From Cryomorphaceae bacterium (GTDB lineage Bacteria; Bacteroidota; Bacteroidia; Flavobacteriales; Crocinitomicaceae): a stretch of 46,193 bases of DNA. The translations under genes and the position numbers were made by a program. Shown here one piece after another: positions 1-7,094 of this stretch (position 1 is the first letter of the stretch; each line of letters starts with the position of its first letter). The notes below the pieces were generated by a model. The model ran no database searches. It worked only from the letters and a program-made list of their open reading frames with translations, and was not told the DNA's origin. The DNA lies in assembly GCA_021298235.1 (NCBI GenBank), contig JAJTDX010000037.1:1-46193 (forward strand), given 5' to 3'.

Positions 1-1
1 G

Positions 2-550
2 ATCTTGGTGAAACTTTCCGCACTTCTACCGTCTGTCCGATCATTTATCGGATATGACATCTCCAATGATGCAATTGCTTTGGCAAAAAAGAAAGAAAAC
101 GAACGCATTCATTTTGAAGTCAAAGATTTGACTGAGGAGCAAGAAAGCTCGATGGTTGATCTTCTTCTTGTCATTGATGTCATCGAACACATTGAGGATT
201 ATTTTCGATTTTTAAGAGGATTGCGCGGAAAAAGCAATCATGTCATTTTTCATATTCCACTCGACTTGTGCGTCTGGACTTTATTCAGAGAGAAAATGCT
301 CCTTGAGTCAAAGGAACGCGTTGGACACATCCACAATTTTACGGAAGACTTTATTCTGAGTATACTTAAAGACCAAGGATTTGAGTTGATCGATCACTTT
401 TACACTGAACCCACCTATCTCCCAAAAACCTTGAAAGAACGCATGGTTCGAATTCTTCGCAAAACAATGTATCGTTTAAATAAACGCTGGGCAACAAAAA
501 TGCTAGGTGGCTATTCGATACTAGTATTGGCTAAAAATCAGCAGGTTTAG
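2..550 (+). CDS. Class I SAM-dependent methyltransferase, 5' end cut off by the window
   Basis: The reading frame is open from the first bases of the window, so the true start and the glycine-rich SAM motif I lie upstream. What remains looks like the second half of a Rossmann methyltransferase: an acidic SAM-ribose position in FIGYDIS, then a D-L-L-L-V-I-D-V-I-E-H-I-E motif typical of the DVIEH family (UbiG/methyltransf_11-like), and a C-terminal part with HIHNFTEDFI. Substrate unknown. The next genes on the other strand build surface polysaccharide, so a glycan-related or small-molecule substrate is possible, but this is inference. The TTG at position 5 is only the first possible start inside the window, not a likely real one. 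It converges with the next gene, leaving 21 bases between stop codons and no recognisable terminator. Confidence 0.75.
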   Translation: MLVKLSALLPSVRSFIGYDISNDAIALAKKKENERIHFEVKDLTEEQESSMVDLLLVIDVIEHIEDYFRFLRGLRGKSNHVIFHIPLDLCVWTLFREKMLLESKERVGHIHNFTEDFILSILKDQGFELIDHFYTEPTYLPKTLKERMVRILRKTMYRLNKRWATKMLGGYSILVLAKNQQV

Positions 551-571
551 AAATTAAATTATTATCACTCA

Positions 572-1561
572 TCAAGGAAGAACTATAACTCTTGTGACAG
601 GCGCATCTTCACCTTCGGTTCTTAAAAAATATATACCTGCCTCTAAATCAGGAGCTCTCCCCTCGAAACGTGTTGTACCAATCGGAACAGAGAATTTACT
701 TTTAACTGCTCCATTGATGTCTGACAACTGAAGAACTAGTTCAGTTTCCAATTGAACATCAAATTGAATTTTGAATAGTTGTCCACTTTGGATGGGGTTC
801 GGAAAAACAGAGGCACCCCATTTTTCAAAATAATGATTCTCCAAGGCAAGTGTCTTTACTTTGCCGTTTTCATTGATACTATTCAAACAATAATATCCAA
901 AAGGAACTGATTCCGAAGGAAGTTCAATTTGATAAGTAAATATTGATTGACTGGCTTTCGATGGTACTGAAGCGACTTTCTTCCAATTCTTACCATCTGC
1001 AGAAAATTCAATTGTATATATCACAACCGATTCATCAGACGTCATCGACCACACTATTGAAACTCCAGACCCCTTATTTAGCTTTTCAAAATTTAATAAT
1101 TCAGAGGATAGCGGAATTGGCTCCCCATAGAGACGGTAACCAGGAATGTTTCCGTTGATAGAACGCCAATGAATTATGTCGCATATTTTCAACCAATTAG
1201 ATGAACCTCCTCCTCCACCGTTTTGTAATAATCCACCTGACATGATCTCCACAATGGAGCCGCAGGCTAATTCCATTTTTTTTCCGGTTTGAAACTGCAG
1301 TATCCCAAAAACCTGAATATTCGTTGCGGTTGAACATACCGGCATTGATGTTTCGTCTAGCATAACATGATCGTCGACGAGCACTGTGAATCCAGCCGGT
1401 ACAATTACTAGATCACCGCATCCAGGTACTGTTGCACAACTCCATGTCGCTGGATCATTCCAATTGCCGTTTGCTATGGCTGAACAAGTTGCAGAAAAAC
1501 AGTTGGAAGTAATAAAAAGTAGCATAACTACATTCGCAGTGTAATTGAGCATTGATTTCAT
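572..1561 (-). CDS. Secreted protein with type IX (Por) C-terminal sorting domain
   Basis: 329 residues. A signal peptide is visible (MKSMLNYTANVV...FSATCS, hydrophobic core about residues 8-22). The mature N-terminus has the G-N-W-N-D-P-A-T-W-S motif and a V-V-D-D-H-V-type strand pattern common in Bacteroidota exported beta-helix or G8-like proteins. A glycine-rich linker (GGGGGSSN, about residue 117) follows, then a beta-rich region. The C-terminal ~80 residues form a type A sorting domain: VFPNPIQSGQ, then L-S-D-I-N-G, then A-G-I-Y-F-L-R and a basic end. Such domains direct export through the type IX system and are cleaved at the cell surface. The function of the mature part is not recognisable. 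It is probably a single-gene unit with its own -7 element about 40 bases upstream. Confidence 0.8.
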   Translation of the reverse strand: MKSMLNYTANVVMLLFITSNCFSATCSAIANGNWNDPATWSCATVPGCGDLVIVPAGFTVLVDDHVMLDETSMPVCSTATNIQVFGILQFQTGKKMELACGSIVEIMSGGLLQNGGGGGSSNWLKICDIIHWRSINGNIPGYRLYGEPIPLSSELLNFEKLNKGSGVSIVWSMTSDESVVIYTIEFSADGKNWKKVASVPSKASQSIFTYQIELPSESVPFGYYCLNSINENGKVKTLALENHYFEKWGASVFPNPIQSGQLFKIQFDVQLETELVLQLSDINGAVKSKFSVPIGTTRFEGRAPDLEAGIYFLRTEGEDAPVTRVIVLP

Positions 1562-1602
1562 GGCTTGAAAATTAGAAGGTTATATAACCAAGACTAGAAT
1601 TC

Positions 1603-1610
1603 CAAATTTA
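1603..1610 (-). promoter_or_regulatory. -7 promoter element for the type IX-secreted protein
   Basis: Read on the minus strand this is TAAATTTG, a perfect match to the Bacteroidota consensus TAnnTTTG. It ends 41 bases before the ATG at 1561. No convincing TTTG-type -33 element is seen at the usual distance. Confidence 0.5.
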
Positions 1611-1645
1611 GGTTGGCCAGGAGAAAGAGTAACTTCAATCGAAAT

Positions 1646-1687
1646 GATCAAACTTATTTTTCCAATGTTCACATTGGCTTTTTGATC
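1646..1687. repeat. Nested inverted repeat between uvrA and the next gene
   Basis: The outer arms GATCAAA (1646-1652) and TTTGATC (1681-1687) are exact inverted repeats. Inside them CCAATG and CATTGG (1662-1667, 1672-1677) form a six-pair stem with a TTCA loop. On the plus strand the inner hairpin is followed by CTTTTT, like an intrinsic terminator, although no plus-strand gene ends nearby. On the minus strand it lies about 60 bases beyond the uvrA stop and would form a stem-loop without a strong U tract. It may mark the 3' end of the uvrA operon or block antisense transcription; both are inference. Confidence 0.5.
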
Positions 1688-1745
1688 GAATATTTCAAGA
1701 CATTTTCATGAAAGACTTCAGTTCATCACCTAAGAAAAGGTTCAA

Positions 1746-4550
1746 TTAACCCAATTCTGCAGCCAGATACTTTGCGGTGTGTGAGTGCTCCAAGCTTTTT
1801 GAAACAACCTTTTCCGGAGTGCCTGTTGCAACAATAAGTCCACCTCCTTTTCCTCCTTCAGGTCCAACATCTATAAGATGATCAGCCACTTTTATGATAT
1901 CCAGGTTGTGTTCAATTACAAGCACTGTATTGCCTTCACTGACAAGTCTTTGCAAAACCTCTAACAACAAACGGATGTCTTCAAAATGAAGTCCTGTGGA
2001 TGGTTCGTCAAGAATATAAAAAGTCTTCCCTGTACTTTTTTTAGCCAGTTCGGAGGAAAGCTTGATTCGCTGTGCTTCGCCGCCAGACAAGGTTGTGGAG
2101 GCTTGTCCTAGTTTAATATACCCTAAACCGACAGATTTCAATGTGGCAAGTGGACGATAGATCTTCGGATGAGCTTCAAAGAAAACAGACGCATCTTCAA
2201 TGGTCATGTCCAAGACATCAGATATTGATTTTCCCTTGTAACGAACTTCCAATGTTTCACGGTTGTAGCGTCTTCCGTTGCAGGTTTCACACTCCACATA
2301 CACATCTGGAAGAAAGTTCATTTCAACCACTTTCAATCCGCCACCACTGCAAGTCTCACAGCGTCCACCAGCTACATTGAAAGAAAACCTTCCCGGCTTG
2401 TATCCACGGATCTGAGATTCAGGAAGCGCAGAAAACAAGGCTCGAATCTCATCGAAAACCTTGGTATACGTAACAGGATTAGAACGTGGGGTGCGTCCAA
2501 TCGGACTTTGATCAATCTCTATGACCTTATCCAGGTGCTCTAATCCTTCAATTCCTTTATAAGGAAGGGGCTTTTTTACTCCATGATAAATATGCTTCAA
2601 CAAGATGGGATAAAGTGTTTGATTGATCAGCGTCGATTTTCCGCTTCCTGACACTCCCGTAACACAACAAAAAGTTCCCAAAGGAATCTCCAGATCCACA
2701 TCCTTCAAATTGTGTCCGGAAGCTCCTATCAATCGTAGGAATTTACCGTTACCCTTTCTTCGTTTAGACGGAACTTCAATTTTCAAATTACCTGAAAGAT
2801 ATCCGGTAGTAAAAGAACTTTCCGGATTGAATTTCTGCCAATTTCCTGCATTGACAATCTGCCCTCCATGCACACCGGCACCTGGACCAATGTCTACCAC
2901 AAAATCAGCCGCTTCTATCATTTCCTTGTCATGTTCGACGACAATTACCGAATTTCCATTATCTCGTAATCTTTGCAGGGATTTAATCAAGCGCGTATTG
3001 TCACGTTGGTGTAAACCGATAGAAGGTTCATCTAATACATAGAGTACGTTAATCAATTCAGTGCCTATCTGCGTAGCCAACCGAATTCGTTGAGCCTCAC
3101 CACCGGATAACGTTCGGGCAGAACGGTGTAAGGTAAGGTAGTCCAACCCTACTTCAAGAATAAAACCCAACCGTGATCGAATCTCCTTCAAAATCTCTGT
3201 AGCAATGAGTTGCTGCTGTTCATTCAATAGGGATTCGATTTCAGAAAACCATTTTTGCAATTCAGACAAGTCTAGCTGCGCCAATTCACCGATATGCTTG
3301 TCTCCGATCATAAAGAAATGTGCCTCCCGTTTCAATCTTGTACCATTACATACCGGACACACAGATTTATTCATGAAACTTTGGGCCCAGCGCTGGACAG
3401 AAGCAGAGCTTTCCTCAGAATGCCTTGTGATGAAATGGATGATCCCTTCAAAAACAAACACATCGTCCTTGGCTTTTCGTTCAATATCTTCGTTGCCATA
3501 AAGAAGTACCTTTAGCACATCCTCAGACAGCTCACCCAAAGGAGTATTGACAGTGAATCCGGAATGTTCAAGTAATCGTTCAATCTTATCAAAGAACCAA
3601 TTTCTTTTGTACTCTCCTAAAGGAGCAAGACCTCCTTTTTTAAGTGACAACGCAGGATCAGGAATAATCTTTTCAAGCGAGGCCTCCGTCACCTCACCAA
3701 GCCCACTGCAATTTGAACAGGCCCCATAGGGAGAATTGAACGAAAACAAGTTTGGTTCGGGTTCTGGGTAGGCTATTCCTGTAGAAGGGCACATCAGAGA
3801 TCGACTAAAATGACGCACATTTCCGGTTTCGAAATCCATGACCATCATTTCCTTGCCGCCTAACTTCATTGTCATGATAACTGCATCATAAATACGCTTG
3901 TGATCTAACTCACTTACCGACAAACGATCCACAACGATTTCAATATCATGAATTTTATATCTGTCAAGTCGCATACCTTGGCTGATATCCTTGATTTCGC
4001 CATCCACCCGAACTTTAGTGAAGCCCATTCTCAAAATCTGTTCGAATAATTCTCGGTAGTGTCCTTTGCGACCTTTGATTTTGGGCGCCAAAAAAACGAT
4101 CTTGTGCTGATGATATTCCTTAACGATCAATTCAACGATCTGTTCGTCAGAATACTTTACCATTCGCTCACCGGTATTGTAGGATACGGCTGTCGATACT
4201 CGAGCAAATAAGAGACGTAGGAAATCATATACTTCCGTAACTGTTCCCACCGTAGACCTCGGAGACCTCGAAACGGTTTTTTGTTCGATGGCAATGACTG
4301 GACTCAGTCCTTCAATTTTATCTACATCCGGACGTTCAAGACCACCTAAAAATTGTCGAGCGTATGATGAAAACGTTTCAATGTATCTTCGCTGGCCCTC
4401 CGCATAGATCGTATCGAACGCTAGAGAGGATTTTCCGCTTCCACTTAACCCTGTAAATACAATCAGTTTGTTTCGCGGCAACTCGAGATCCACGTTTTTT
4501 AAATTGTGTTCCCTTGCGCCAAAAACTTTTATTTTTCCGTCATCATTCAA
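1746..4550 (-). CDS. uvrA: Excinuclease ABC subunit A (UvrA)
   Basis: 934 residues, full length for UvrA, the damage-recognition ATPase of nucleotide excision repair that loads UvrB on DNA. Two ABC modules are visible: Walker A GLSGSGKSS (residues 34-42) and later GVSGSGKST, signature LSGGEAQRI twice, and Walker B VLDEPSIGL and ILDEPSTGL. The second zinc module C-E-T-C...C-E-T-C (near 2280-2370) is intact. In the first module the expected C-x-x-C reads C-P-S-T, so one ligand position is threonine while the later C-S-N-C is kept. The ATG overlaps the stop of the lytic transglycosylase gene by four bases (ATGA), so it is translated as the last gene of the polysaccharide unit unless an internal promoter exists. 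Confidence 0.97.
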   Translation of the reverse strand: MNDDGKIKVFGAREHNLKNVDLELPRNKLIVFTGLSGSGKSSLAFDTIYAEGQRRYIETFSSYARQFLGGLERPDVDKIEGLSPVIAIEQKTVSRSPRSTVGTVTEVYDFLRLLFARVSTAVSYNTGERMVKYSDEQIVELIVKEYHQHKIVFLAPKIKGRKGHYRELFEQILRMGFTKVRVDGEIKDISQGMRLDRYKIHDIEIVVDRLSVSELDHKRIYDAVIMTMKLGGKEMMVMDFETGNVRHFSRSLMCPSTGIAYPEPEPNLFSFNSPYGACSNCSGLGEVTEASLEKIIPDPALSLKKGGLAPLGEYKRNWFFDKIERLLEHSGFTVNTPLGELSEDVLKVLLYGNEDIERKAKDDVFVFEGIIHFITRHSEESSASVQRWAQSFMNKSVCPVCNGTRLKREAHFFMIGDKHIGELAQLDLSELQKWFSEIESLLNEQQQLIATEILKEIRSRLGFILEVGLDYLTLHRSARTLSGGEAQRIRLATQIGTELINVLYVLDEPSIGLHQRDNTRLIKSLQRLRDNGNSVIVVEHDKEMIEAADFVVDIGPGAGVHGGQIVNAGNWQKFNPESSFTTGYLSGNLKIEVPSKRRKGNGKFLRLIGASGHNLKDVDLEIPLGTFCCVTGVSGSGKSTLINQTLYPILLKHIYHGVKKPLPYKGIEGLEHLDKVIEIDQSPIGRTPRSNPVTYTKVFDEIRALFSALPESQIRGYKPGRFSFNVAGGRCETCSGGGLKVVEMNFLPDVYVECETCNGRRYNRETLEVRYKGKSISDVLDMTIEDASVFFEAHPKIYRPLATLKSVGLGYIKLGQASTTLSGGEAQRIKLSSELAKKSTGKTFYILDEPSTGLHFEDIRLLLEVLQRLVSEGNTVLVIEHNLDIIKVADHLIDVGPEGGKGGGLIVATGTPEKVVSKSLEHSHTAKYLAAELG

Positions 4551-5539
4551 TTGAAATAGGAGTCATAAGGTTTAAGATCAACATCTTTGGCAGGAATCTT
4601 TACAGTGTAAACTTTTCCTTTCACAGTAAGTGAATTAGACAGGATCCAGGGATTTAGCTTCACAAGAATTTTGTAATTAATCCCTTTCTCTGATGCCCAA
4701 CGTGCAAGATTCTCCAAAGACCTATTAATAGTAACACTTTTAGTCCTTAAAGGTTTATACAATTGTGTGTTTTTCAGCTCATACCCGTAGCGTTCAGGAT
4801 TCTCGAAAATGAGTTTAACCGCAAGGATTCGGTATACATACCGCGCTGTTTCTATATTCATGTGAGTGTCAAAATAATTTTCGGTCCCCTGCCATGCCAT
4901 ATCTTTTTTAACACCTCCTATACCTCTGTTGTATGAGGCAGCAGCCAAATCCCATGAACCGAGCTCCTCGTAGGCCATTTTGAGATATTTACATGCTGCT
5001 TCCGTACTCTTCTCAATGTTGAGGCGCTCATCCACCTCATTCGAAATCATTAACCCATACTCTTTGGCTGTTTCGGGCATAAACTGCCAAAATCCTTGCG
5101 CTCCAGCAGGACTGACAGCCTGCAATAGATTACTTTCAATGACGGCGAGGTATTTAAAATCTTCGGGGATGCCATATTTTCTCAGAATGGGTATCAGTAT
5201 GGGAAAATAGCGATGGGCTCTCTTAATTGTTTGTACTGTCGAACTTTGAAAATAGGTATTTACCAACAATTCCCGGTCAAGTTTTTCATGGATATCCTCA
5301 TCTTTCAAAAGAATGGTTTCACCACAAAATTTCATCGAATCAGGAAGTTCAGGAATACTTAATCCGACATGTTCAACCTTCTGAACAACGACGTTGTTGG
5401 TTCCATTTCCGGCACATGAAAAGAGCGCAAGTATCAGAAGTAGATAAAAGACTTTCAGAGATAGTTTATTTGATAGGTTCCTTAAATCGAAGCGTAAATC
5501 GATACAAATAAACGAAAACGAATGTAAAATATAATGCAA
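4547..5539 (-). CDS. Membrane-bound lytic murein transglycosylase (GH23, SLT domain), lipoprotein
   Basis: Predicted to cleave the MurNAc-GlcNAc bond of peptidoglycan in the periplasm, giving 1,6-anhydro ends. A lipoprotein signal is visible (KVFYLLLILALFSC, lipobox L-F-S-C). The GH23 core follows: I-P-E-D-F-K-Y-L-A-V-I-E-S, with the catalytic Glu before Ser, then G-A-Q-G-F-W-Q-F-M-P, then A-A-S-Y-N-R-G. The C-terminal ~60 residues resemble a LysM-like carbohydrate-binding segment; MltD is the nearest relative I can name. The only ATG is at 5539, which puts a 29-residue leader before the hydrophobic core and overlaps the upstream gene by 74 bases. No ATG, GTG or TTG lies closer to the signal sequence, so the start is uncertain and may be a rare codon. 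Confidence 0.85.
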   Translation of the reverse strand: MHYILHSFSFICIDLRFDLRNLSNKLSLKVFYLLLILALFSCAGNGTNNVVVQKVEHVGLSIPELPDSMKFCGETILLKDEDIHEKLDRELLVNTYFQSSTVQTIKRAHRYFPILIPILRKYGIPEDFKYLAVIESNLLQAVSPAGAQGFWQFMPETAKEYGLMISNEVDERLNIEKSTEAACKYLKMAYEELGSWDLAAASYNRGIGGVKKDMAWQGTENYFDTHMNIETARYVYRILAVKLIFENPERYGYELKNTQLYKPLRTKSVTINRSLENLARWASEKGINYKILVKLNPWILSNSLTVKGKVYTVKIPAKDVDLKPYDSYFN

Positions 5540-6548
5540 AAAATGGCACGAAAAATAATTGCTTTCCTTTAATGAGCATTACCAAAACACACGAAAGCAA
5601 AGCCGAAATCATACCCATAATAAAAAACACTTGCCAGACTTGTCGGTCTGTTTTTCCCGAATATGCCATGTGATGCGTGGTATGGTCTTTACCCCCTACC
5701 ATCGGTGACTTTCCTTTTTTTAATCTGTTGATCACTACTGTCAACGTGTCAGCAGCAGCGGGCGTGAATGCCGTAAGAGTTAGAATCACGCTCGCCCATG
5801 AATGCGTTTCCAATCCTGCGGACATATTAAGAAGCAGTTTAATTCCAAAAAAAGCTACAAATAAACCGATGAATTGACTTCCGGCATCTCCCATGAAAAT
5901 TCTCGATGGAAACAAGTTGAATTTAAGAAAACCAAGTAAAGATCCTAACACTGCAAGAATGGACAGACTCCAGACATCAGCTTGAAGACCGTGTGAAAAC
6001 CAATGAGTAAACAAGAATGTTAAAAGAATATACACAACCGTTGTTCCCGTAATACCATCCATATTATCAAGCATATTTAAGGAATTCATTACCACGACAA
6101 CCCAAATGATAGTCAGCAAGGCATCCAAATAGTAATTATGTGTAACTTGAAGAAGAGTACCGGTGACAATGAAGGTCAATCCACAAAAAACTTGAATAAA
6201 TAACTTCGCGTAAGGTCTCGTGTTGTAGGCATCATCCGCTAGCCCCATCAAAAATGCCAGACTAGCTGCAGCAAAAAGACCCGTAAACTCATACCCAATA
6301 ACTGCATTATGAAAAATGTTGTTATCTCCCTCCAACATTACACAAGCTATAGTAGAAAAGACGAAAACCACGAAGAAAGAGACGCCGCCCAAAGAAGGTT
6401 TTGATTGGTTACTCCAGCGTACAATAACATCATTTTTGTTACGAATACCCAAGGTTTCGGAAAATTTCAAGAGAAGTCCATTACAAAGAATGGATAGCAT
6501 AAAACCTCCAACAACAAACGCAATAAGCTCAATGTATTCCTCAACCAT
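5466..6548 (-). CDS. WecA/TagO-type undecaprenyl-phosphate N-acetylhexosamine-1-phosphate transferase
   Basis: 360 residues, a polytopic membrane enzyme of the glycosyltransferase-4/MraY superfamily that starts a lipid-linked polysaccharide by moving HexNAc-1-phosphate from UDP-sugar to undecaprenyl phosphate. Visible motifs: G-L-A-D-D (102-106), the N-M-L-D-N-M-D-G Mg2+/lipid motif (158-165), F-M-G-D-A-G-S (218-224), and the cytoplasmic H-T-T-H-H loop that separates WecA-type enzymes from MraY. About 10 hydrophobic segments are seen. It sits in the polysaccharide unit three bases downstream of rfbC, consistent with making the priming step for that polymer. The exact sugar cannot be read from sequence. 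Confidence 0.9.
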   Translation of the reverse strand: MVEEYIELIAFVVGGFMLSILCNGLLLKFSETLGIRNKNDVIVRWSNQSKPSLGGVSFFVVFVFSTIACVMLEGDNNIFHNAVIGYEFTGLFAAASLAFLMGLADDAYNTRPYAKLFIQVFCGLTFIVTGTLLQVTHNYYLDALLTIIWVVVVMNSLNMLDNMDGITGTTVVYILLTFLFTHWFSHGLQADVWSLSILAVLGSLLGFLKFNLFPSRIFMGDAGSQFIGLFVAFFGIKLLLNMSAGLETHSWASVILTLTAFTPAAADTLTVVINRLKKGKSPMVGGKDHTTHHMAYSGKTDRQVWQVFFIMGMISALLSCVLVMLIKGKQLFFVPFFALYFTFVFVYLYRFTLRFKEPIK

Positions 6549-6551
6549 TAC

Positions 6552-7094
6552 TCAAAAAGGACTTTCAAAATTCCTAAAAAATTCACCTTGAGCATCTTTT
6601 TCCGATACAATAGGCTCATCTACTTTCCAGTTGATAGCGAGGTCAGGATCGTTCCACAACAATGTTCTCTCAGAAGGAGGAGTGTATGGAGCAGTGCATT
6701 TATACGAAAATAGAGTATTTTTTCTTAATGACAAAAAACCATGAGCAAATCCCGGAGGAATCCAGAGTTGCTTGTGTTCTTCCTCGTTGAGTTCAACAGC
6801 GAGATGCCTGCCGTAAGTATTTGAGTTTTTCCTCAAATCAACGATCACATCCACAACCGCTCCACGCACTACGGAGACAAGCTTTCCCTGATCGAAAGGC
6901 GGAGTCTGAAAGTGCAATCCGCGCACCACATGAAGCTCTGATGATGATAAATTATCCTGAACGAAATCGACAGGCCCAAGAATTTCACAATAACGATCCT
7001 TATTGAAGGTTTCTAAGAAATATCCTCTCGAATCACTGAATACTCTTGGCGTAAGTAATACGGGGCCATCTATTTCAAAGTATTCAGCAATCAT
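6552..7094 (-). CDS. rfbC: dTDP-4-dehydrorhamnose 3,5-epimerase (RfbC/RmlC)
   Basis: 180 residues, the usual length. Converts dTDP-4-keto-6-deoxyglucose to dTDP-4-keto-rhamnose on the path to dTDP-L-rhamnose. Family marks: P-R-V-F-S-D-S-R-G-Y-F-L-E-T (17-30), catalytic His in V-V-R-G-L-H-F-Q (H61), V-R-G-A-V-V-D-V-I-V-D-L-R, and P-P-G-F-A-H-G-F. The partner genes rfbA, rfbB and rfbD are not in this window, so the rest of the rhamnose pathway must be elsewhere. Its ATG overlaps the wzc-like stop by four bases (ATGA), showing translational coupling. Confidence 0.95.
   Translation of the reverse strand: MIAEYFEIDGPVLLTPRVFSDSRGYFLETFNKDRYCEILGPVDFVQDNLSSSELHVVRGLHFQTPPFDQGKLVSVVRGAVVDVIVDLRKNSNTYGRHLAVELNEEEHKQLWIPPGFAHGFLSLRKNTLFSYKCTAPYTPPSERTLLWNDPDLAINWKVDEPIVSEKDAQGEFFRNFESPF

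Noticed and set aside
2623..3042. Plus-strand frames across uvrA (also 3205-3501 and 2141-2380)
   Set aside because: They are antisense shadows of the conserved UvrA coding sequence with no family likeness.
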